Source of the DNA: Gautieria morchelliformis
Lineage: Eukaryota > Basidiomycota > Agaricomycetes > Gomphales > Gomphaceae
Direction of reading: 5' to 3'
NCBI GenBank assembly: GCA_015179125.1
Contig: WHVA01000047.1
Location: forward strand, 1 to 64,000
Length of the DNA: 64,000 bases
Part shown: piece after piece, positions 56,410-64,000 of the stretch
How positions within the stretch are numbered: the stretch's first letter is position 1
Layout: each line of letters starts with the position of its first letter
Position numbers and translations under genes: made by a program
The notes under the pieces: generated by a model
Database searches by the model: none
What the model was told of the DNA's origin: nothing
The model's input: the letters and a program-made list of their open reading frames with translations, nothing else

Positions 56410-59057
56410 ATGATCCTTACCACTGGTATCCAGAATGCTCCCGTTGTGTGCCGACTGGAGCTTCGCACGTTCTTGCAGGACCAGGACGTCACCAACCTCT
56501 ATATTCTGGCAACAGACCAGATGATGAGGATCAAGCAGGATGACCTAAGCTCTTGGTTTCAGCTCGCCGCCATTCACGGCCGGTGCGTTGATAGTCTTAT
56601 GTGGGAGTCGCACCTACTCATGCACGTCAAGCCCTTATATCCCTTTTGACGGCGTGGGGGTGAAAGGTAGCTTCGGCGGGTACTGCACTCACAGTTCCAT
56701 CCTCTTCCCTAGCTGGTGCGTTATCTTATGGATCAGCCGGTTGCCACTGCGCTGATCAATGCGGATAGGCACCGTCCGTACTTGGCTCTCTTTGAGCAGT
56801 CCCTTTCAAAGCATGTCCATGAAATTGCCAGAGAGTACAAAGACGCTGCTGACAAGGAAAGGTATCTCAAAGCGGCTGATCGATTCCGTCTGCCGTACGT
56901 TTTTTGTTTTTTTCGATACTTTAACTCCTCATCACCCAGCTATACAGCTACTGGGACTGGGCCACTGAACCGACCCTGCCGGATATTATCGCCATCCAGG
57001 AGACAGTCAACGTGCATCTTCCCAATGGTTCTCGTGCCAGCATCAAGAATCCTCTCTTTGGTTACTATTTCAACCCGGTGTATTCTGACTTCGGCGATGG
57101 CCTCCCAGACGAAAAAACAGTACGTTGACTCCAGAAACACGGAGTCGTAGCTTGGCTAAATGTTGATGCCCAGTGGGAAGCGTGGCAGTCGACCTACCGT
57201 TACCCGACGACTACGGACGCAAAGGCCAAATCCGAGCCAAGTTTGATGCAGAGTACATTAAAGAACAATCGCCTTACGCTACGTGACCGCACATACAACA
57301 TTCTTACGCAAATCAAGGACTACGGCATGTTCTCCCACGACGCCTCTTCCGGAAATGAGCATCCTCCTGCCGGGTTCGACAGTATTGAGGCTATTCATAA
57401 TCAAATCCATGGTTTAACCGGAAGGAACGGACATATGGGGGTGGTCGACTATGCGGCCTTCGACCCCGTGTTTTGGATGCATCACGCGAACGTTTGTGAC
57501 ATTTTTTAGAGGCATGCATCGAATACTCAAAATTATTTTCAAGGTTGACCGTCTGTTCGCCATGTGGCAATGTATTTTGGTCTTTCGTCTTATACCGTAT
57601 GAATCTCACGCCTACGTTACAGGTCTCAACCCTGATGCCTACGTCACGCCCTTGAAATCTGAGTAAGCCATACGTGTTGAGAGAAATTAGCTATCCTCAG
57701 CTTGATCACACAGGGCTGGGACTTTCACGAGGAAACCAGGGGAAATCGAAAGTCAGTAGCCTATACACTGGATTCGAGTATATCGAGTCTCATAATTAAT
57801 GATGATGCAGATGTCGAATCTCCCTTGACGCCTTTCCGTCGTACTCCAGACAAATTTTGGAAGTCCAACGAAGTTGTCCGTCTTGCCTCATCTGCCTTTT
57901 TTATTTCGCATCTCTGAAGAGCAGCATAGCGCGACACCAAGGTGTTCTGTTACACGTACCCCGAGCTCTCCAAATTGGACTCTGTCCCCGCTGAGGAAGG
58001 TCGCCTTCGCCTTTCTAAGGATATCAACAGGCTTTATGGCCCTACTGTTCCAGCCGCACAGCCGGTACCTAAGCCATTGGCTCCACCTGCCAGCGTACCC
58101 GCGCCAGTTGGCAAGGGTCCAAGTGTTCCAGAACTGTCCGCACCTGGGCCACAGACGGCACCCCTTCCCAAAGCGACTGAAAAGGGCCCTGGGAGCGAAA
58201 AAACTACTTGTATGTAAAATGATGCCCAAGTTTTCCCTTCTGACGTGACGATTTGTGTTGTATCCTCTCGTCTTAGCTTCCGAACACAAGCCTGCGCCAG
58301 TCTCGACCTCCGAAGATCAACAATCTCATCATGAATGGCTTGCGAACATTGCTGTTGAGGTACGTTTCCAGCCGCCTTCTTCCAAGCGGATGTCGGACTT
58401 GATTTCTCTGTTTAGAAATATGCCGTCAAATCAACCTTCTTCGTGCACATCTTCCTTGTAAGCCCTCCTGTGATTTCTCACATGAAGGTTATGTAATGTC
58501 TTCGCAGGGTGACATCGATGATGACCATAAGAAATGGGGTATACATCCTAACCTCGTTGGAACCCACGTCGTCTTCGCTAACAATGCCGGTATATGTTTC
58601 ACGATAAAATATATCCAAGCCTCTAATCAATTTCTCTAGAATTTACTGGTTGCGAAAGATGCCGTCACGCGCATGAGAAAAAGAAAGTCGTTACGGGGAC
58701 TATTCCTCTGACCGGCTGTCTTGGGACTCGACTAGGTGGCATTTATAATTTAGCACCGGACAAGGTCACCCCCTACTTGCAGAAGAATCTCCATTGGCGT
58801 GTTCAGAAGGTCTGTGTCATTTCGACTCTACCGAACCCTATGACTTTCTCGATCATACCACCGTGTTGCTTCTTCTGACGCCCGTCGTTGCCTCACAGCA
58901 TGATGGCTCCGCAGTTGATCTCAAGGACGTACCTAGTCTCAAGGTGTCGGTTGGACATGCTGTCGCCGAACTAAGCCAGACGGCTCATGGGTTCACTTCC
59001 TGGGGAGATATTCAGCTGCACGCCAAAGTGACGCGTGGGCGTATTGGGGGGGCATAA
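56410..59057 (+). CDS. Tyrosinase (polyphenol oxidase) with C-terminal lid domain
   Basis: Fifteen exons joined by GT-AG introns (mostly 40-65 bp) give a frame of exactly 623 codons. Exon starts include 56410, 56632, 56769, 56940, 57174, 57544, 57623, 57714, 57811, 57930, 58277, 58416, 58508, 58640 and 58899. CuA ligands are in IHGRPYIPFDG, YCTHSSILFPS and WHRPYLALFEQ; the Cys-Thr-His suits the thioether bridge of type-3 copper enzymes. CuB ligands are in EAIHNQIHG and FWMHHANVDRLFAMWQ. A Pro/Ala-rich linker (58050-58200) leads to the Tyosinase_C-type domain (HEWLANIAVEKYA ... NLHWRVQK ... WGDIQLHAKVTRGRIGG) that normally covers the active site until cleaved. The enzyme oxidises monophenols and o-diphenols to quinones in melanin formation. 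No signal peptide is seen, as is usual for fungal tyrosinases. It looks intact. Confidence 0.92.
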
Positions 59058-59860
59058 GTCCTCGTCCTGTTCAGCGGAGAAAGCTTTCTTGAGATATCAT
59101 CTTGATCGGTTTTGCCAATATATATGCATGCGTACCCACGTTATCTGTACCATGTGCAATTCAATTTGTCTTTCTTGGTACACATGTCTCATTGCATGGA
59201 ACAGCTCGCTCGCGCCATGATTAGACATTGAAGAATAACGCCGGTGGGGCCCAAGAATTCACTATAGAGGTTATTGATCTACGAAATCGACATGAATATT
59301 GCGCAATATGGTACTTAATGCCTCACAGCTAGGTCAGGGATAACATTCCCAGCACAAACCGTACAACAAGCTAAAAGCAGATACGCGCATAGCTCTGCAC
59401 CTCCTCGAGGACTACGGCATCAGTCAAAACAGTTGCCACCATAGATGCTGGGCGACTATTTCCCCGGTCCCTCTCTTCTTTTCTCCCCTTCCGTATGAGT
59501 CTCGGCTTGCATCAGTTAAAACAGGGATATATTCATGGCGTTAGATAGCCTAGATAGCTCACCTAGCCCCGTAGATAAGTCCCGACTATTGAGGGCGGCG
59601 CCCAAGCGTGCATCCCATAGCACTGGGTTGCCCTATAGAGACTTATAGCACTATGGGAGCCATAGGGCAAGGTGTGCTGGTATGTAATGCTCCCTTTCAA
59701 TTTTGCATGTGTCACGCAGAAAGTATGAGAGAATGAAAGAACTGATACATTCGTTCGAACTGTGGCACGCGTCGCGACGTCGTAGCCCGCTTATGCCACA
59801 CCTCGCTCGCCCACCCGGTGTTATATATCATAAGTCCGATAAAACTTATTACTTACACTA
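59058..59860. other. Intergenic, no gene seen
   Basis: 3' flank of tyrosinase, then sequence with no supportable frame up to the MITE. A short partial repeat of cccatagcactgggttgccctatagagacttatagcactatgggagcc type at 59616-59660 forms a weak inverted repeat (catagcac ... gtgctata-like). Confidence 0.4.
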
Positions 59861-60576
59861 GGGCTGATCACAGTAGAGGATTTGGCTAGGATTTGATGAG
59901 GATTTGACGGAGGATTTCGATCTTTTTAGAACACCCGATGCCCCGAAATCGCGATTTAACTGTGATTAGCCTGTTTTGAAACTGGATTTGAGAGGATTTG
60001 AGAACGCTGGTGCCGGACACGGCAGGGTGGCTCTCTCGCCGGTCTGTCAGCCGAAGGTAGGTTCTGCGCTATAATGTATCCCTAAAAAATACAAAGTAAC
60101 ATATGTGAAAGCATTAATTTACCTTTAGGTGTCCTCTTAAAATAACAAATAACATAGATCAAGAGAAACTCAACATTATATAAAAATATAGAAGAGAAAC
60201 ACTGAAGAATAAAAAAAAAAGATGGAACTATGTATTTTTTAGAGTTTTTACTCAATTGACCAGATTCAAAGGATTGCACAGGTGTCATAACTGGTTGGCG
60301 GCATGGCCTTGGACCAGGCCACTAGACTGTAGTGGCGGTATGGAGTCACTTTAGCGAGTACTTCAGTTTCCGGGTTACTTTCTGCAGGCACAAAGGGAGA
60401 TCCCGAGGGACTAGTTTAGGGCCCGCGACGGCGCCGGCCGAAATCCAAATCCAAATCGCGCACAAATCTCAAATCACCTCCTGGAGGTGATTTGAGGATT
60501 TGGATGGATTTGGCCTCCAAATCCATTTCTCAAATCCCCATCAAATCCCCTCCAAATCCTCTACTGTGATCAGCCC
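59861..60576. mobile_element. MITE copy 2 (716 bp, TA target duplication)
   Basis: Same 20-bp termini as copy 1 and highly similar along the whole length, but in the opposite orientation. Flanked by TA (59859-59860, 60577-60578). It ends about 150 bp before the SFT2 start codon, so it occupies most of the near-upstream region of that gene. Confidence 0.9.
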
Positions 60577-60728
60577 TACTGTAACTGTAATCGCCCAGTG
60601 TTCCGTGTACTGTGTACGTACGTAATACCCCCAGTCGTTCGCCGGCAGAGGCCGAGCGGCCTCCCAATTCACGGCCACAAGTGACGTCCATCGATATATT
60701 CCACTTTGCCCCACCGAAATAACCACAA

Positions 60729-61616
60729 ATGCCTTCGAACGAACAAGAGGCTCTTCGTAATTTTCGCTGGGCACGTGGCGCCACAGACGATTCACGGGCC
60801 ACTGAATCTCAGTCGACATGGTCTCGTTGGACATCACTGGCGGGGTCTTATGTGCCTTTACGAAGCGACGAACACACAAACGAGGAGGAGGCTTATTTCG
60901 CATTATCACGGTGGGAGCGGTGCGTGTCCACCCCTGACAGTCCTTTGGCGCGTCTTGTTCATAAATACCTTTCCTCTTGGTTTACCTTGAATTAGGTTAT
61001 TAGGATTTGGAGCCTGTCTGCTTGGTGCAGCAGCCTGTTTTCTGGTCGCTTTCATCAGCCTGCCCCTTCTTGCCCTTCGTCCGGCCAAATTTGCCTTGGC
61101 ATTCAGGTGCCTGCTTTCCCTGTTTTCAGGACAAATTGATCACTGAGCATGATCATAGTCTTGGCTCCTTACTCGTCATGTTTGGGTAAGCTTCTCCCGA
61201 TCCTGGGACCAATTATCAGAATGTCAATCCTTGGAACCAGGTTCGCGATACTCTCCGGGCCAATCGCGCACCTGAAGCATCTATTTTCCAAGGAACGATT
61301 GCCATTTACCTTTGCCTATTTCAGCAGCTTGGCCTTGACCCTTTATTTCTCCATTGGTGTATGTTCATCTATGCAACTATCATCTCTGAGACAGCGCAAA
61401 CTCTTGAACCATAGCGCACATCGTATCTCGGGTCACTAATAGCTGGCATTGTGCAAGTGGTGGCCCTCGTCTCCTACGTGTTAGGTATATAATGCCGTAT
61501 AATAATTCGCGCTTTATCTGACGTAAACGACAGCTTACTTCCCTGGCGGCACGTCTACTTTACGCTTCGGTGGCCAGATGGCTCTCCGCGGTGCTGGGAA
61601 TTTGTTGCCCTTCTGA
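60729..61616 (+). CDS. SFT2: Golgi vesicle-transport protein, SFT2 family
   Basis: Six exons: 60729-60919, 60996-61106, 61159-61185, 61241-61358, 61415-61484 and 61534-61616. They total 600 nt (199 residues plus stop). The soluble N-terminus ends in [22 protein letters not shown], a hallmark of SFT2. Four hydrophobic segments follow: [50 protein letters not shown] and [19 protein letters not shown]. The conserved loop [13 protein letters not shown] lies between them, and the C-terminus is [18 protein letters not shown]. The protein works in retrograde traffic to the Golgi (SNARE-linked fusion in yeast). Exon 3 is only 27 bp (nine codons). Confidence 0.92.
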
Positions 61617-63327
61617 CAAGTTGTTTATTTCGACACTACTTACCGGACTATTGTACAATCCGTGATCCCAGTGAGGTCCTTTAATTTACTCGCAGTTGTG
61701 AGCCCTCACTGGTATCTTTGTTGCGTAAACGACGTCATATCTGAAGGCGTCATCGCGATCTAAACCACCGGCGAGTATGTAATGGCTCACGTCTCCATTA
61801 TTTTCTTTTACCGGAATGGCTTTCACCAAGTACGGTTCATTCTCATTCTTTTAAGACGTTGGCTTCCTATTTTTCGTATGCATGAGATAGGGATGAGACA
61901 AGATTCTTTAAGCCTACTGATTCATGCATGCAAACCAGATGTAATCAAGACTTCCATGACGCATAAGTAGCCGAGCTGTTCTACTCCGTGGGGAGGTATG
62001 AACATTTTGGCCAATGAGCGGTGTACATAAATTTGGAAACTCTAGCGTGTTGGGAAATCTGCTTCAGTGGCCGGGACTACACACGTTCGAAAACTGTTTG
62101 CGCACGAATGTCAGGATACTCGTGCGTGAGTCCCTCGTCCCTCTTGCTTTCTCAGATTAACAGGCCGCCAGAGATAAGGACAGGCGGGGACCGTCTTGGA
62201 CGTCACCCTGGTGTCGTCGAAGGTGATGCTGATCCTGCCAGTGGTATGGCCCCATTGAACTCTTGTCGCGCTGTTCCATGCTATCAGTATATCAAGAATA
62301 CGTCTTGTGTAGCGTGTATTCCGGCATTCGCTGATTTACAATTCGAGGACAGACGGTTCGGGGCTTTCCCGATCTGCCAGGAACCCAAATTTGCCATTCC
62401 CCTTCGACGACGTCCAAGTTGCGAATAACCTCTATGCGTCTATACAATTTTCCCTGCGAAAATGTCTGCAGTGGCCGGCTGCGCTGACGAATTATCGGGC
62501 CATCGGATAGCAGGGTTCCTGCTGTGTCCGAGTCGACTCAGCTGAACCTTCATGCAAGTGGTGTGATGTAAGTGACTTGCCGCAGCTGTCATTCATTGGA
62601 TAGTCACCTGTACAGAGAACCATCGACTGACCCATGGAAGTCTCTCTCGCATGCTGCACAATTCCGGGTGAGATAACACGGTATCATGATCATGATCTGC
62701 ATGTGGACTCAACAGATAGACAATCCGAATCTTAGGCCCTCTCCGAATCCCCGTTTGCTTGTGACAAGGTCTGTTTTTGATGATTACCGGTAGGACGCAA
62801 GCCTGAGGAGTCAGAATTCCGGAAATTTTAAAAGGCTCAACAGTCCAGCGTCAGCTAACTCCGGACGTTCACTCCTAGAACTGTTGGTCCTCGAAGCTTC
62901 CTGTCTACTTCAAGTAATCCGCTCGTTCACTTAATGCAGATGCATGCATAAATGGTTCCCATGCAATGGACGGGTGCAGCAAGCGTGGTCTTTTCGTTAA
63001 ACCTTTATCCTGATGGACCGACATACACATCCCATCCGTGCGTTATCGAGTGCGTTATCGAGATCCAATTTCACACCGTCACGGGAATGTTGCATGTGTC
63101 TAACGATTCACTCATGATTGTTGTTGTCTGTAGTTGGTTTTCATGAAGTTCGCGCCTCCCTCATTCTCCTGCCTGCCGCAGGGGGTTGCTGAAACAGTGC
63201 GCAAACTGACCACTGCTTTCTTGTTTCACCTGGGATCAACAGCTACCTCGTAAACCATGTGTCGCCCTATTGTGTATGTTGACCTTACCGTACAGCACCC
63301 AAGGCTGTTGTCGTTTACCGTTGTCAT
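61617..63327. other. 1.7 kb without a recognisable gene
   Basis: A plus-strand frame at 62021-62428 is open but has no domain, and no consistent exon chain is visible. Sequence composition is unlike the exons of SFT2 nearby. Confidence 0.4.
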
Positions 63328-63831
63328 TCAGCAAAGGGACCCACCATTTGGCATGTAACGTTGGACTGACCCACAATTATTTCGAGTCCTTTTTATCTCA
63401 TTCCTAGCATAGCACTTCCAGAAGAATACTTTGTTTGGAAATATCGACCATTGCCGACGGTCCTGCATCTTCAGTGATCGGTGTTGGTACCGCCAAACCC
63501 ATCCAAACGAGTAATATGTATCTCCCGCCAGCGGATACTTCTTGAATTGTACCTTCCATGTCCGATCTCTCTGTCCCGTAGTTTGCACTGAGTGTAACTC
63601 GAACAACGCACCATGTTGATAAACAGTTGTCATTGACTCATCAAGAATCTCCCCTACCCTCCCCAACACGAACCGGTTGGAGTTGGGAATGTGAAAAACA
63701 CACCATGGTGTGTGGGCACATAATTCATACGCTGTTGGTTTTGAATGACTAAATTCGCCGGTTGCTGTTTTTACCCAGTCAACGCATGCTTCGGCAAGAA
63801 GGATATTATTATATGATACTTTATCAATCAT
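63328..63831 (-). CDS. Hypothetical protein, unknown; possible transposase accessory segment
   Basis: 167 codons on the minus strand, protein-like in composition, with WCVFHIPNSNRFVLGRVGEIL and GDTYYSFGWVWRY. The VLGRVGEIL-type segment resembles a stretch I associate with C-terminal regions of fungal Plavaka-type transposases, but this is recollection and not a firm match. The 3' end and flanking exons are not resolved. Confidence 0.3.
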   Translation of the reverse strand: MIDKVSYNNILLAEACVDWVKTATGEFSHSKPTAYELCAHTPWCVFHIPNSNRFVLGRVGEILDESMTTVYQHGALFELHSVQTTGQRDRTWKVQFKKYPLAGDTYYSFGWVWRYQHRSLKMQDRRQWSIFPNKVFFWKCYARNEIKRTRNNCGSVQRYMPNGGSLC

Positions 63832-64000
63832 TTCTCGATGGGTGACTGGTCTTGGTGTACTTAGGACGATTTGGTTCTCTGGAAATGCTGCATCAACTTA
63901 CTCACTTGATTCCAAAGAAATGTCCAGTGAACGAAGTCTGCATCCTGCGCCGCGCCTATGGCCTCCAGAGACTTGAAACTGTTCGCTTTCCTCAGGCTTC

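Noticed and set aside
62021-62428. 135-codon plus-strand frame after SFT2
   Set aside because: No domain, no partner exons, and arginine-rich composition typical of chance frames.

Overview
The window reads as nuclear DNA of a basidiomycete fungus, most likely an Agaricomycete. Host genes are dense in short GT-AG introns (about 41-89 bp). Agaricomycete-typical families are present: a FunK1-type kinase, patatin/NB-ARC/TPR and WD40 NLR-type proteins, a Crinkler-like P-loop protein, a fungal tyrosinase with its C-terminal shielding domain, and Tnp2-type transposases. The species cannot be named from the sequence alone.

Layout. 1-9354 is repeat country: a truncated Helitron coding region on the minus strand (1-2727), a 144-bp array whose units carry splice signals (2840-4040), a 17-bp minisatellite (4784-5440), smaller tandem repeats, a copia-like relic (about 6300-7700) and a degenerate 60-odd-bp array (8110-8565). 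A whole-looking, very young Ty3/gypsy chromovirus lies on the plus strand at 9355-15657 with a CTGAC target duplication. Then come a WD40-type NLR relic (16557-18043, minus), a gag-like retroelement relic (about 18070-19400, minus) and 5 kb with no convincing gene.

24967-29330 (minus) is a patatin - NB-ARC - TPR protein gene with six exons, near-identical TPR units and one probable frameshift. 31140-32512 (minus) is a FunK1 kinase. 33554-44921 is a Tnp2/CACTA-like DNA transposon with TCCACC/GGTGGA-rich ends. It is split by a second copy of the same gypsy family (34832-41201, minus strand, CGCGC duplication).

44985-47946 (minus) is a Crinkler-like P-loop gene interrupted by a 714-bp MITE with TA duplications. 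A sister MITE sits about 150 bp upstream of SFT2 (59861-60576).

The right-hand part holds ordinary host genes: NUP192/NUP205-type nucleoporin (48237-55194, minus), tyrosinase (56410-59057, plus) and SFT2 Golgi protein (60729-61616, plus). These are unlinked in function. The first two are head-to-head across a 1.2-kb gap. The last 2.4 kb holds only one weak minus-strand frame. Overall this is a transposon-rich segment carrying fast-evolving immune-type genes, next to a stable housekeeping block.
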